Counted from the first letter of the stretch, positions 1 through 9,194 are shown. The stretch: 64,000 nt of DNA from Flavobacterium piscinae (GCF_004122145.1 NZ_SBKQ01000002.1:248001-312000), one strand, 5' to 3'. The notes: generated from the letters alone by a model not told the origin. Made by a program: numbers and translations.

Positions 1-318
1 AACAAAATCAACCCTAAAAAAATTAGTCAAAATCTTGAATACCCAACGAAACAAAAAAAGCACCAACTTATTAATCAACTGAAGCACAACAGTCCACTTC
101 ATGAAATCAAGTAGCTTATATCGTAAGGCAGTAATCCTATTTTTAAAAACTTTAAATTTATAATTACCTCTGGAGGTGAAAGTTTGATAATACCATTTAA
201 CAAACCGCATCGTAATAAGATGATGAAGCCCCAAAGGCATCAAACGCCTCCCAAACTTATTGGGCACATGGTCAATGGTAAAAATATGCGTGTGGATATT
301 ATAGATTGGTTTTCTCAT
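1..318 (-). CDS. amidohydrolase-like protein, N-terminal part (runs off the window)
   Basis: The open frame starts at an ATG complementary to 316-318 and is still open at base 1, so only the first ~106 residues are present. It begins MRKPIYNIHTHIFTIDHV; the HTH near the start of the first strand is the HxH metal-binding motif of TIM-barrel amidohydrolases. The rest of the visible part is basic and aromatic-rich without further recognisable motifs. It lies 10 bases downstream of the membrane hydrolase gene on the same strand and is probably the third gene of the amidase operon. The substrate cannot be inferred. The family call rests on a single short motif. Confidence 0.6.
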   Translation of the reverse strand, partial: MRKPIYNIHTHIFTIDHVPNKFGRRLMPLGLHHLITMRFVKWYYQTFTSRGNYKFKVFKNRITALRYKLLDFMKWTVVLQLINKLVLFLFRWVFKILTNFFRVDFV

Positions 319-328
319 CTTCAAGCTG

Positions 329-1513
329 TTATATAGTTTTTAATTTAAAAAGAATCAATCGAATACAGCTATGTCCATTCGTGTCAAAATCCCAGTAAAG
401 CTTATGCATTCTGATTCCATCCATCGTGATAAAATTGTAAAAATGCTGCGATTTGTCCGCCGTTATTTCATAATTAATGTTTTCGGGCTTAATTGAAGAA
501 TCTTTAAAACCATACTCAGACTCACCGCGTGTAGCATCTTTTCTAAAGTTGGAAGACAAAGCATCTGAAAGTGAATATACATTTAGCCATTGAATTTTAT
601 TCTCCATCAATAAATTTCGATTTAAAAAATACTTGCTGTAATATGAGTTTACAAATTCATATGGATTACCAATTGTGATCAATACTTCTGAATGTTGCTG
701 CGTATTGTTTGAGGGTATGGTACCTAATGGAAATAGGAAATCCATTGCAATGAGGGAGCCAAAACTATAACAATGATATTGAATTTTCGAATCGGGTTCA
801 TGTTCTGTGATATAATCAACCAGCAAATCTAAATTACCCATGATTACTTGACTTTGAATACCATCATTCAAATAACGGTCAGCACAGGCAAACTCTGTGG
901 CAATTGAAGTCACAATAGTTTTAGATTCAGGAACCAATAATAGAATAAAAGTTGTCAGAGGAACAGATAACTTATATAGACTGACTAAAAAAGTACATTT
1001 TTTTAAAAAGTCTAAATGAAGGCCATTCAAAATAGCCTTTCCTCCGGTAAAACCACTTACCATGTCTAACGTGGCCGGAATTAGAAAAATAATTGCGAGA
1101 GATATGATAATGAGAATAAAAAAAGCATAAAAAGATAAATAGGGACGGTTATAATGATCAGGAATAAAAAGGCGTTTAATTAACTGAGGTGATTTTTTTA
1201 AAACTAATCCACATAAAATTAAATTTTTAACTAAAATATTTTGCTTCTTAAAACGTTCAGTCAAGAGTTCATGGTAGGCAAATTCATAAAATGTGTAGGC
1301 AACTTGATTGGTATTGGTAGAACCCTCCTTAACTAATCGAACCACTTTTGCTGATTGCTTATCTGTGTAGGTGATAATTTCACTTTTTAAAGCATAAGTT
1401 GTTCCTTTCTCATTTACATGAAGTTCATTTCTAAAACGCTCAGCATACTTTTCTACATTTTCATTGTGAAAAGATTGACCTAATCCGGATATATAAATAC
1501 CTACTTTATGCAT
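329..1513 (-). CDS. membrane-anchored alpha/beta-hydrolase-like protein
   Basis: A 394-residue protein. It starts with a short strand (VGIYISGLGQ) typical of an alpha/beta hydrolase core, followed by two hydrophobic segments around residues 125-150 and 170-198 that look like a membrane hairpin. After these comes YHCYSFGSLIAMDF, a nucleophile-elbow motif of the form C-x-S-x-G, so the serine would be the catalytic residue. A late histidine could complete a triad (several lie in the last 40 residues). It starts 7 bases after the amidase stop and is followed 10 bases later by the amidohydrolase, so the three form an operon. No signal peptide is obvious. The function is unknown; it could be a lipase/esterase acting at the envelope. 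Confidence 0.55.
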   Translation of the reverse strand: MHKVGIYISGLGQSFHNENVEKYAERFRNELHVNEKGTTYALKSEIITYTDKQSAKVVRLVKEGSTNTNQVAYTFYEFAYHELLTERFKKQNILVKNLILCGLVLKKSPQLIKRLFIPDHYNRPYLSFYAFFILIIISLAIIFLIPATLDMVSGFTGGKAILNGLHLDFLKKCTFLVSLYKLSVPLTTFILLLVPESKTIVTSIATEFACADRYLNDGIQSQVIMGNLDLLVDYITEHEPDSKIQYHCYSFGSLIAMDFLFPLGTIPSNNTQQHSEVLITIGNPYEFVNSYYSKYFLNRNLLMENKIQWLNVYSLSDALSSNFRKDATRGESEYGFKDSSIKPENINYEITADKSQHFYNFITMDGIRMHKLYWDFDTNGHSCIRLILFKLKTI

Positions 1514-1520
1514 ATTTAAA

Positions 1521-2507
1521 TCAAAAAGTAAGATACGATTTACTCACCCATTTGTCATCCAAACCTATCTTACACCAGTCATTACTCTCCTCATGAACAA
1601 AAATTTCCTCGTCTTTCAACACACTGGATGTTTTTGGAAAATGAGTTCCGGGTCCGGTTCTTACATTCAAAACGGTTGTATTCACAGTTGCTCGTTTTAC
1701 CTCTTGAGTAAACCTACCGGAAACCCAATGTTCCATGGAATGGGATATTTTGTACCAATTATCTTTTTCCGCATAAACCCTTAAAACAGCTCCCATCTCA
1801 ATACTTGAACGCTCTTTTGCTCTGGCACTGCTTGCCTTAGGTGCAGTTCGTATATTCAACACACTTGCGGTTACACAAACATACTTTAAAACAGAGGTAG
1901 TATCCGTTTTTATGAGATGTCCAAGTAACTTGGCAGTAACCAAAGGAGCAAAATTATTTTCAAAATCACGGACTTTATTACCACCAAAAAAATTGGTGCC
2001 CGGACAGGATTTATTTCCCCCTGTTCCATTATTTCTAAATCCATTGTCCAATCGAAACCAATGATGATAAACAATCGTATTAGAATGTACAAGTAAATTA
2101 AATTTTTTACATAAAACAGCTGTTACTGTGATAATAGATTCTTTTTGTAGCGTAGTCATCACATCGCCATTCAAATCAAAATTTCCAAAGTTTTCAATAC
2201 AAATGGAATTCGCATTTTGATTAGTGATACAAGCGGGTGATAATTCCAAACTCCTTCCTGTCAAAACTGTTCCATCAGGAAAAACAGTAAAGTGTTGTCC
2301 AATATCTCGCCATCCATTTTCATTCACATGATGATTTTTCATGGCCAATTGCCTTTCAAAATGATTAGTACCTGTAAAATGAATATAGCTGGGAATATAA
2401 GTATGATGCTGTTGAATTTTTAAAATAGTCCGCCCAACTCTCAAGCGTGACATCCAATTTTCAAATTCGGATAGAGTCATTTTTGTAAATCCATATTTTG
2501 TTTCCAT
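1521..2507 (-). CDS. N-acetylmuramoyl-L-alanine amidase with two SH3-like domains
   Basis: Residues ~35-190 are an amidase_2/PGRP-type zinc amidase: IHFTGTN near the start, then HFTVFPDGTV, then VYHHWFRLDNG and KSCPGTNFF, the usual order of the His ligands and the C-P-G block. Two bacterial SH3 domains follow (about 207-268 and 270-328), each with the LNIRT/LNVRTGPG signature. It would cleave the amide bond between MurNAc and the stem peptide. No signal peptide is visible, so export would need a dedicated route or cell lysis. It heads a three-gene operon and has the shared operator/promoter at 2537-2587. In this setting it may act as an envelope-attacking effector or open the wall for toxin release; that role is inferred. 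Confidence 0.85.
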   Translation of the reverse strand: METKYGFTKMTLSEFENWMSRLRVGRTILKIQQHHTYIPSYIHFTGTNHFERQLAMKNHHVNENGWRDIGQHFTVFPDGTVLTGRSLELSPACITNQNANSICIENFGNFDLNGDVMTTLQKESIITVTAVLCKKFNLLVHSNTIVYHHWFRLDNGFRNNGTGGNKSCPGTNFFGGNKVRDFENNFAPLVTAKLLGHLIKTDTTSVLKYVCVTASVLNIRTAPKASSARAKERSSIEMGAVLRVYAEKDNWYKISHSMEHWVSGRFTQEVKRATVNTTVLNVRTGPGTHFPKTSSVLKDEEIFVHEESNDWCKIGLDDKWVSKSYLTF

Positions 2508-2536
2508 AGTATTGATTTTAAATCTGATAAGATTTA

Positions 2537-2587
2537 TAAATGTAAATACTAAATTTTAAGGAGACAATACGTAGAAATACGTAATTT
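2537..2587 (-). promoter_or_regulatory. shared operator and -7 promoter of the amidase operon
   Basis: Read on the minus strand, 2586-2565 is AATTACGTATTTCTACGTA followed by TTG, with TACGT repeated at a 10-base interval. Exactly 20 bases after the TTG comes TACATTTA (2544-2537), a Bacteroidota-type -7 element, and the amidase ATG is 30 bases further on. The same layout recurs at 13574-13623, 22696-22745, 25377-25426 and 25654-25703. Confidence 0.75.
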
Positions 2588-2620
2588 AAATAAAAAACAA
2601 ATTATTTTTACTATAATGTA

Positions 2621-2845
2621 AATCCATCCAATCATCAACCGTTGCTTTTGGGTTTTTGAGTAATTGTTCTAAACCTTCTGCAATTTTTTTTTGTTGCTGA
2701 TACACCTAATGATACATACAACGAAAATAATTCTATGGCAATACCTGTGACTTCTTCTACAAAGATTTTGATGAAATCTACAGGGTTTTGGGCATCGGTG
2801 AACTTTTTGAAATAAGCTGCTATTAACGTTTTTAGGGTTGACCAA
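2621..2845 (-). pseudogene. remnant of the toxin homology arm
   Basis: About 225 bases almost identical to the arm shared by the cassettes upstream (compare 12195-12420), covering the coding sequence for the segment from LKTLI through DDWMD. It has no start and no toxin tip. It carries an extra T in a T run near 2690 and other changes that break the frame. It sits directly after the PoNi gene. The same arm-to-PoNi junction is seen at 7529-7541, so this is the stump of a further cassette that has lost its tip and immunity gene. Confidence 0.8.
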
Positions 2846-2856
2846 CAAGGGTTAGA

Positions 2857-3531
2857 TTACCAATGCACAGCGTCGTAAGGATAATATTTTTGAGTTTTGA
2901 GTGATGAATCCTCAATCCCTTTTATCTTGGCTATAGCAGCGGCTTCCCAAGCCCAATAACCTGAATAGCAATTCACTTTTGTGTTTTTATGGGTGTCATG
3001 CCAAGCTGCATCGCTATGACCTTGATACCAAACTTTGTCAAGATAATTTTTGATGTCTTGAGATGAATTTAAATTTGTTGCTTTGGCATAAGGATGTACT
3101 TGAATTACTTTTGAATTACTCTCCTCCCATGTGATTTCTTTAGATTTAATGATAAAACTAAGTAATTGATCATTAACTCCATCGCGATTTAAAATGGCAG
3201 TTATCCTTTGGAAATCTTCTAGCGAAACATCGCATAAAATAGCCATTGATATAAGCCAAATCATTTCATCATATTGACCAAAACCACTTACAAATTGGAA
3301 ACTGTCTTCAAATGCGGGGATACATTCTAAAACTGCTTGTTTTACAACCTCTTTGTCTGCTCCATTTGAATAGTTGGCTTGTGCAATGTCTAAATAACTT
3401 TCAAATATAGCAGACTTCAAATCATTAAACCTATCAGGTTTAGCTTCTCCTGAGATTATTGCTTTTTGATAATATTGAATATCTTCTTTCAAAATATTGA
3501 TTAACTCTGAAAAATTTCCTTTATCTCTCAT
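2857..3531 (-). CDS. PoNi-type immunity protein (DUF1910/DUF1911), copy 1
   Basis: A 224-residue protein. The C-terminal half carries the DUF1911 signature: KVWYQGHSDAAWHDTHK, then YSGYWAWEAAAIAKIKGIED and a terminal YYPYDAVHW. The N-terminal half, with the FNDLKSAIFESYLDIAQ helix, fits DUF1910. These are known immunity proteins for PoNe DNases. The gene starts 13 bases after the stop of the PoNe cassette on the same strand, the usual toxin-immunity arrangement. It is nearly identical to the copy at 7541-8215 except around residues 13-23 and 66-75. It would protect the cell from the neighbouring PoNe nuclease. Confidence 0.88.
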   Translation of the reverse strand: MRDKGNFSELINILKEDIQYYQKAIISGEAKPDRFNDLKSAIFESYLDIAQANYSNGADKEVVKQAVLECIPAFEDSFQFVSGFGQYDEMIWLISMAILCDVSLEDFQRITAILNRDGVNDQLLSFIIKSKEITWEESNSKVIQVHPYAKATNLNSSQDIKNYLDKVWYQGHSDAAWHDTHKNTKVNCYSGYWAWEAAAIAKIKGIEDSSLKTQKYYPYDAVHW

Positions 3532-3544
3532 ACTTTTAAAATTT

Positions 3545-4543
3545 TTATTGTGTTACTTTACCTCCCCAAGCACTACTTTTAGTTGCATCTGTAAGAGTTT
3601 GATTTATTGTATTTACGGTTACTTTACCTTGCTTAGATACAGTACATAATAAGGGTTCATAACCCTGAACCAAAATTTCCCTTCTAATTTCAGCAGAAAC
3701 AGCACCTTTTCTTAAATCATGGCGTACCCATCTTTCACTCATTTGTGCACCTCCACTTTTAGTTTTAGTTTTTGATAATGTTGCTGTATTATATTTTACC
3801 TCAGCTATAACATACTTGGGTGGTGGCGTTGAAAATTCATATATTCCATCTATACCTTTTTTAATTGTGTCATCTAATGTACTTACTGTATTTTCAGAGA
3901 CTCGTTTTAAAGTGCCTTTATTTTTTCCAATTACAAATTTTTGGGTTTCAAAATAATCATCAACCTTCATTTCTGCATAGTTGCTTGAGCGGGTTTCATC
4001 TCCTTTTTTGCGTTTATTTCCGTTGGCATCTTCATCCAATTTTATTTTACCTGACTCAACATCATCTAGTGTCTTTTTCCTATTTCCAATAATATCATCA
4101 ACCTCATCTAATATATTGGGAGTGTTTTCGGGTGAGTCATCCTTCTTCCTCTTCTTAAAATAATCCATCCAATCCTCAACCGTTGTTTTTGGGTTTTTGA
4201 GTAATCGTTCTAAAACCTCTGCAATTTTTTTTGTTGCCGATGCACCTACCGATACATACAACAAAAACAACTCTATCGCAATGCCTGTGACTTCTTCTAC
4301 AAAGATTTTGATGAAATCAACAGGGTTTTGGGCTGCGGTGAACTTTTTGAAATAATCAGTAATTAATGTTTTTAGGGTTGACCAAATTTCACTAAAAAAC
4401 TTCTTGAATCCTTCAACAAAGCTTTCCCAATTACCGGGATTGGCTAAGGAAACAAAAAAGTTAAACCTTCTAGAAGAATAAAACCACAAGAAGTTAATGC
4501 TTTGAAAAAAATAGTTTTCTAAAGCACTAATATATTTAAACAA
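3545..4543 (-). CDS. orphan toxin cassette with PoNe nuclease tip (intact frame)
   Basis: The first ~25 codons are not shared with other copies. The homology arm then starts (FFVSLANPGNWESFVEG, near base 4455) and runs to FKKRKKDD. The tip follows: AEMKVDDYF, GIDGIYEF, VIAEVKYNTA, AQMSERWVRHDL. That order (D in GIDG, E-x-K in AEVK, Q in QMS, W) matches the PD-(D/E)xK fold of PoNe polymorphic nucleases. The arm is internal to the full-length toxin at 11257-13524, so this is a displaced tip without its own N-terminal delivery domain or shared promoter. Expression would need recombination into the full-length gene or read-through. The cognate PoNi follows. Confidence 0.82.
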   Translation of the reverse strand: MFKYISALENYFFQSINFLWFYSSRRFNFFVSLANPGNWESFVEGFKKFFSEIWSTLKTLITDYFKKFTAAQNPVDFIKIFVEEVTGIAIELFLLYVSVGASATKKIAEVLERLLKNPKTTVEDWMDYFKKRKKDDSPENTPNILDEVDDIIGNRKKTLDDVESGKIKLDEDANGNKRKKGDETRSSNYAEMKVDDYFETQKFVIGKNKGTLKRVSENTVSTLDDTIKKGIDGIYEFSTPPPKYVIAEVKYNTATLSKTKTKSGGAQMSERWVRHDLRKGAVSAEIRREILVQGYEPLLCTVSKQGKVTVNTINQTLTDATKSSAWGGKVTQ

Positions 4544-4592
4544 AAGTCTAATAAATTATTAATATTCAAATAGTTATTTTCTTTTGATAGAG

Positions 4593-5000
4593 TTAAATCT
4601 CGTCTATACTTTTCACCTCCAATAGCTCTTCAAGTGAATTAGCAACAATTTCAGGTTCCTGATCTGTATCAAAATAAAATTTCACAATTTTACCGTTATC
4701 TGCTCCTTCATTTAAATTAATGGTAATAGGATTATCTGACCAATCCAAAGCAATTGGTAAATAATTATTTGGAATGTTTTTTTCTATTACTTGGTGACTT
4801 TCAATTATTAATGCTACTGTAACAATACCATATTGAATACTTAAGAATTTATCTACTATTTCTGAATCTTCTGTAAAACCTCCGTTATATTTTTTTATAA
4901 AAGTTTTGTAATTGTTAGGTATTGAAACATTATACTTATTCTCAAATTCTAACAATTCAATGTCATTTATTTTTTTTTCCGAGTCTAAAATTTTTAACAT
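4593..5000 (-). CDS. SMI1/KNR4 (SUKH) family immunity protein
   Basis: A 135-residue protein with the SUKH pattern: an N-terminal helix (LEFENKYNVSIPNNYKTF), the I-x-x-Y-N-G-G turn in KKYNGGF, then IALDWSDNPITINL and GKIVKFYFDT. SUKH proteins neutralise many bacterial nuclease toxins. It begins 2 bases after the stop of the WHH cassette, so it is the immunity gene for that nuclease. The first-strand lysine-rich segment and length are typical for the family. Confidence 0.85.
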   Translation of the reverse strand: MLKILDSEKKINDIELLEFENKYNVSIPNNYKTFIKKYNGGFTEDSEIVDKFLSIQYGIVTVALIIESHQVIEKNIPNNYLPIALDWSDNPITINLNEGADNGKIVKFYFDTDQEPEIVANSLEELLEVKSIDEI

Positions 5001-5002
5001 AT

Positions 5003-5881
5003 TTAATATTTTTCAAGGTTAAAAAAACGCTTAATTAATTCAACGCTACCAAAATGAGGATATGTTTTTACATGAATTTCTAAATTTACTAACTGCATTG
5101 AACATGTATTTGTCATTGGGTCGTAATCATCTAAATGATGCCATGTATAATTTTTATCTTTTTTAATTCCAGATAATTCATAAGCTAATTTATCATCCAA
5201 TCTTCTACTCCCTGTCATTTTGATTTTTACAATATTTTTTTGGTTTCCTGTGGAAGGATAAAGATAAGAAGTATTTTCAAAATCAACACTTACACCGTTT
5301 TTAGATTTTGGTAACTTTATGCCTAACTTTTTTAATGCTTCTTTATTGGGATCAAATATTTTTGGTGGTTTTTTATTCTTTAATTTCAATAAAATACTTT
5401 CAATTTTCTTTAAACTTTCTAGAGCATTGAGAGTGTTTTTTGGTACAGAAATAGTAATATTTAATTTCTCAATTGCATCATCAATTCTTTTTAATTCTTC
5501 TATTTCAGAAAGTTTTCGCAAAACATCTTCCGTCGCATCATCCTCCTTCTTCCTCTTCTTAAAATAATCCATCCAATCATCAACCGTTGTTTTTGGGTTT
5601 TTGAGTAATCGTTCTAAAACCTCTGCAATTTTTTTTGTTGCCGATGCACCTACCGATACATACAACAAAAACAACTCTATCGCAATGCCTGTGACTTCTT
5701 CTACAAAGATTTTGATGAAATCTACAGGGTTTTGGGCAACGGTGAACTTTTTGAAATAATCAGTAATTAATGTTTTTAGGGTTGACCAAATTTCACTAAA
5801 AAACTTTTTAAATCCTTCTACAAAGCTTTCCCAATTACCGGGATTGGCTAAGGAAACAAAAAAACCAACCATTTCAATCAA
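5003..5881 (-). CDS. orphan toxin cassette with WHH (HNH/ENDO VII) nuclease tip
   Basis: The frame opens at a TTG that is an ordinary leucine codon (L338) in the full-length toxin, so it is probably not a true start. Residues 1-120 are the homology arm. A helical linker follows (about 120-190), then YTWHHLDDYDP, MQLVNLEIH and HFGS. These are the Trp-His-His and the downstream histidines of WHH-type HNH/ENDO VII toxins, which cleave DNA. No promoter of the shared type precedes it. The tip is paired with the SUKH gene 2 bases downstream. It reads as a silent, recombinable toxin tip. Confidence 0.82.
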   Translation of the reverse strand: MIEMVGFFVSLANPGNWESFVEGFKKFFSEIWSTLKTLITDYFKKFTVAQNPVDFIKIFVEEVTGIAIELFLLYVSVGASATKKIAEVLERLLKNPKTTVDDWMDYFKKRKKEDDATEDVLRKLSEIEELKRIDDAIEKLNITISVPKNTLNALESLKKIESILLKLKNKKPPKIFDPNKEALKKLGIKLPKSKNGVSVDFENTSYLYPSTGNQKNIVKIKMTGSRRLDDKLAYELSGIKKDKNYTWHHLDDYDPMTNTCSMQLVNLEIHVKTYPHFGSVELIKRFFNLEKY

Positions 5882-5914
5882 ACTTGCTAAAAAGCAATCC
5901 GCTTGAGGCCAGAG

Positions 5915-6331
5915 TTAACTGCCTAAGTCAACAAAATATACTGGAAAGCCTTTATAATTTGGATCGTTATCTGTAGAAAATGTTAACCCTTCAAAATAAT
6001 GATGGTCTTCATTTTCTATTTCATTTCTAATAGAATTATGTATCTTGAACAACAATTCTTTTGGAGTGAATGAAATGCCATTGTCTGCTAAAATTTCAAC
6101 TTGTGGTTCAATTATTTCATCTTTTTCAGTTTTTGGAAAAATGACGTATTGTAAAATTACTTTTGGAGCTTTTAAACACACTTCATTCCATTTGATGGGT
6201 GGATATTTACCTTTATAGCCAATGCTTTTATGATATTCTTTAAAAGCATTTTCAAATTCATCTTTATCGCTGTAAATTGGTTCTAAAAATGTCCAATAAA
6301 TGTCTTTAAATAATAGTTCAGGATAATTCAT
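5915..6331 (-). CDS. predicted immunity protein for GIY-YIG tip (family A, copy 3)
   Basis: A 138-residue acidic protein. It is paralogous to the products of 9195-9623 and 10849-11238: all three start with L[FK]DIYW or LKELYW, contain a [YF]FEGL block near the C-terminus and end in L-G-S or T-G-S. Each lies 14-18 bases downstream of a toxin tip with a GIY-YIG-like domain. I do not recognise the family by name; the immunity role is inferred from this triple co-occurrence. It lacks signal or membrane segments, so it would act in the cytoplasm, consistent with a nuclease target. Confidence 0.65.
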   Translation of the reverse strand: MNYPELLFKDIYWTFLEPIYSDKDEFENAFKEYHKSIGYKGKYPPIKWNEVCLKAPKVILQYVIFPKTEKDEIIEPQVEILADNGISFTPKELLFKIHNSIRNEIENEDHHYFEGLTFSTDNDPNYKGFPVYFVDLGS

Positions 6332-6349
6332 TTTGATTTATTTTAAAGA

Positions 6350-7528
6350 TTATACATAAAAACGACAAGGATTGAAACTAGGAAAATCCTTTTTTATACG
6401 TTCAAATGAACGTTCAGAAACAGGATTCTTCTTATTAAACAATCCTTTATTGTCAACTCTTTTTCCTCCTCTAACGTTTAATTCATACATCTCAGTCAAT
6501 GCAGATTCAAATGGAGTCATTTTGTGAGGTCCTTTTATTCCATTAATTCTTATTTCTTTGGGTAATGTTTCACTAACCCCAATAAACTGCTTTTTTTGAG
6601 GATGTTTTTTATAATCTTGAGTATGCTGGTCTGCTCTTTTTGTTAATTCTTGAGTAGTTTGTCCAACGTAGGTAGGCTTATTGTCAACATCATAATATTC
6701 ATAAAAATTAAATTGGTAAATAATTTCACTTGTAAACTTTAATTTTTTACTATCATTATGAGTTAAAATACTTTGTTGTTCCCCTACGTAGTAATTATGG
6801 TTTTGAGCTACTTCTAGATTATAGGTTTGTACTTTTTCCTTAATGATTTCTAATTTTTTAATAGCTACTAGATTTTGCTTTGAATCTATAAGTTGCATAT
6901 CTAATTTTAATTGGCTTGCAGCAATCCATTTTTTATCACTAGGAATGTAAAATAAATGAGCTCCTGTTACTTTCAACTGTTCAGTTTCAGTGTGTATTTC
7001 TATATATTTTTCTGCATAATTAGAAAAAGTCTGCAAAACAGTTTGGTACTCTGTTTTTTGGTTTTCAAAATTATAGGATAGTACCTTCAATCCTTGTTCT
7101 ATTTTTTCTATTGCTACTAATCCCTTCTCTGTTTTAACCATTGTACCAGCTAGAAAACAAGGTTTCTTGCTTGGTGGTATTTCCAATAAATATTTATATT
7201 CAAATTCGTCCCACATTTTTTGTGCTATTTTTAATTTTTCTACATCATCTAATGCTTTGTTTACTGGTTTCTCATCAAAATCCTCCTTCTTCCTCTTCTT
7301 AAAATAATCCATCCAATCATCAACCGTTGCTTTTGGGTTTTTGAGTAATCGTTCTAAACCTTCTGCAATTTTTTTTGTTGCTGATACACCTACCGATACA
7401 TACAACAAAAACAACTCTATCGCAATGCCTGTGACTTCTTCTACAAAGATTTTGATGAAATCTACAGGGTTTTGGGCTGCGGTGAACTTTTTGAAATAAG
7501 CTGCTATTAATGTTTTTAGGGTTGACCA
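6350..7528 (-). CDS. orphan toxin cassette with HINT and GIY-YIG-like tip (copy 3)
   Basis: The arm starts at 7528 (WSTLKTLIAAYF) without any start codon upstream, and the first ORF-like start (7414) is an internal leucine TTG. After the arm comes a pretoxin HINT domain beginning KPCFLAGTMV and ending ILTHN. The tip has FYEYY, TYVGQT, R and H in KRADQHTQDY and E in SALTEMYEL, the layout of a GIY-YIG nuclease. HN is followed by Asp, not Cys/Ser/Thr, so the HINT could cleave but not splice. The start of the HINT is nearly identical to the full-length toxin and then diverges, which marks a recombination border. The immunity gene follows at 5915-6331. Confidence 0.78.
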   Translation of the reverse strand, partial: WSTLKTLIAAYFKKFTAAQNPVDFIKIFVEEVTGIAIELFLLYVSVGVSATKKIAEGLERLLKNPKATVDDWMDYFKKRKKEDFDEKPVNKALDDVEKLKIAQKMWDEFEYKYLLEIPPSKKPCFLAGTMVKTEKGLVAIEKIEQGLKVLSYNFENQKTEYQTVLQTFSNYAEKYIEIHTETEQLKVTGAHLFYIPSDKKWIAASQLKLDMQLIDSKQNLVAIKKLEIIKEKVQTYNLEVAQNHNYYVGEQQSILTHNDSKKLKFTSEIIYQFNFYEYYDVDNKPTYVGQTTQELTKRADQHTQDYKKHPQKKQFIGVSETLPKEIRINGIKGPHKMTPFESALTEMYELNVRGGKRVDNKGLFNKKNPVSERSFERIKKDFPSFNPCRFYV

Positions 7529-7540
7529 ACAAGGGTTAGA

Positions 7541-8215
7541 TTACCAATGCACAGCATCATAAGGATAATATTTTTGAGTTTTGAGCGATGAATCCTCAAT
7601 GCCTTTTATCTTGGCTATCGCAGCGGCTTCCCAAGCCCAATAACCTGAGTAGCAATTCACTTTAGTGTTTTTATGCGTATCATGCCAAGCTGCATCGCTA
7701 TGACCTTGATACCAAACTTTGTCAAGATAATTTTTGATGTCTTGAGATGAATTTAAATTTGTTGCTTTGGCATAAGGATGTTCTTGAATTACTTTTGAAT
7801 TACTCTCCTCCCATGTGATTTCTTTAGATTTAATGATAAAACTAAGTAATTGATCATTAACTCCATCGCGATTTAAAATGGCAGTTATCCTTTGAAAATC
7901 TTCTAATGAAACATCGCATAAAATAGCCATTGATACAAGCCAAATCATTTCATCATATTGACCAAAACCACTTACAAATTGGAAACTGTCTTCAAATGCC
8001 GAAATGCAATCTAAAACAGCTTTTTTTACATCTTCTTTATTAGCTCCGTTTGAATAGTGGGCTTGTGCAATGTCTAAATAACTTTCAAATATTGCTGACT
8101 TCAAATCATTAAACCTATCAGGTTTTGCCTCTCCTGAGATTATTGCTTGTTTAAATTTTTGAATTCTATTTTGTAATTGATTAATTAATTCTGAAAAATT
8201 TCCTTTATCTCTCAT
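7541..8215 (-). CDS. PoNi-type immunity protein (DUF1910/DUF1911), copy 2
   Basis: A 224-residue paralogue of 2857-3531 with the same VWYQGHSDAAWHDTHK, GYWAWEAAAIAKIKG and YYPYDAVHW blocks. Differences concentrate in the N-terminal region (QLQNRIQKFK against ILKEDIQYYQ) and around ANKEDVKKAV. It follows the frameshifted PoNe cassette by 14 bases. Its frame is fully intact although its toxin is broken, as expected if selection keeps protection against siblings that still carry the active toxin. Whether it is transcribed is not clear because no promoter is evident. Confidence 0.86.
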   Translation of the reverse strand: MRDKGNFSELINQLQNRIQKFKQAIISGEAKPDRFNDLKSAIFESYLDIAQAHYSNGANKEDVKKAVLDCISAFEDSFQFVSGFGQYDEMIWLVSMAILCDVSLEDFQRITAILNRDGVNDQLLSFIIKSKEITWEESNSKVIQEHPYAKATNLNSSQDIKNYLDKVWYQGHSDAAWHDTHKNTKVNCYSGYWAWEAAAIAKIKGIEDSSLKTQKYYPYDAVHW

Positions 8216-8229
8216 AATTTCAAATTATA

Positions 8230-9161
8230 TTAGTTTGTTATTTTACCTCCCCAAACACTACTTTTAGTAGCTTCTGTGAGAGTTTGATTTATTGTATTTA
8301 CAGTTACTTTGCCTTGCTTAGAAACATTGCACAATAAAGGCTGATAACCCTGAATTAAAATATCATCTGCAATTTCAGCAGAAACAGCACCTTTTCTTAA
8401 ATCATGGCGTACCCACCTTTCACTCATTTGTGCCCCACCACTTTTAGTGGTGGTTTTTGATAATGTTGCTGTATTGTATTTCACCTCAGCTATAACATAC
8501 TTGGGTGGTGGCGTTGAAAATTCATATATTCCATCTATACTTTTTTAATTGTGTCATCTAATGTACTTACTGTATTTTCAGAGACTCGTTTTAAAGTGCC
8601 TTTATTTTTTCCAATTACAAATTTTTGGGTTTCAAAATAATCATCAACCTTCATTTCTGCATAGTTGCTTGAGCGGGTTTCATCTCCTTTTTTGCGTTTA
8701 TTTCCGTTGGCATCTTCATCCAATTTTATTTTACCTGACTCAACATCATCTAGTGTCTTTTTCCTATTTCCAATAATATCATCAACCTCATCTAATATAT
8801 TGGGAGTGTTTTCGGGTGAGTCATCCTTCTTCCTCTTCTTAAAATAATCCATCCAATCATCAACCGTTGTTTTTGGGTTTTTGAGTAATCGTTCTAAAAC
8901 CTCTGCAATTTTTTTTGTTGCCGATGCACCTACCGATACATACAACAAAAACAACTCTATCGCAATGCCTGTGACTTCTTCTACAAAGATTTTGATGAAA
9001 TCTACAGGGTTTTGGGCAACGGTGAACTTTTTGAAATAATCAGTAATTAATGTTTTTAGGGTTGACCAAATTTCACTAAAAAACTTCTTAAATCCTTCAA
9101 CAAAGCTTTCCCAATTGCCGGGATTGGCTAAGGAAACAAAAAAGCCAACCATTTCAATCAA
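8230..9161 (-). pseudogene. orphan PoNe toxin cassette inactivated by a 1-base deletion
   Basis: The same organisation as 3545-4543: arm (9161 to about 8835), linker, PoNe tip. Bases 8549-8830 read the same as 3865-4150. At about 8538, one C (G in the coding strand) is missing relative to the intact copy, turning Lys-Lys-Gly-Ile-Asp-Gly into Lys-Lys-Val-stop. The frame resumes at the AEVKYNTATLS block (8484 on), which still encodes the E-x-K and QMS motifs. The nuclease would be cut just before its catalytic aspartate. The left end is a leucine TTG, not a real start. The neighbouring PoNi is intact. Confidence 0.88.
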
Positions 9162-9194
9162 ACTTGCTAAAAAACGTAAAACGAAAGGTAAAGT

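Noticed and set aside
1521..2507. Phage endolysin as origin of the amidase
   Set aside because: No phage genes surround it; it heads an operon with two hydrolases and has the shared toxin-locus operator.
7320..7532. Open frame of about 70 codons repeated at 7320-7532, 10617-10817 and 12212-12421
   Set aside because: It is the other-frame shadow of the toxin homology arm; it recurs only because the arm is duplicated and has no start context of its own.
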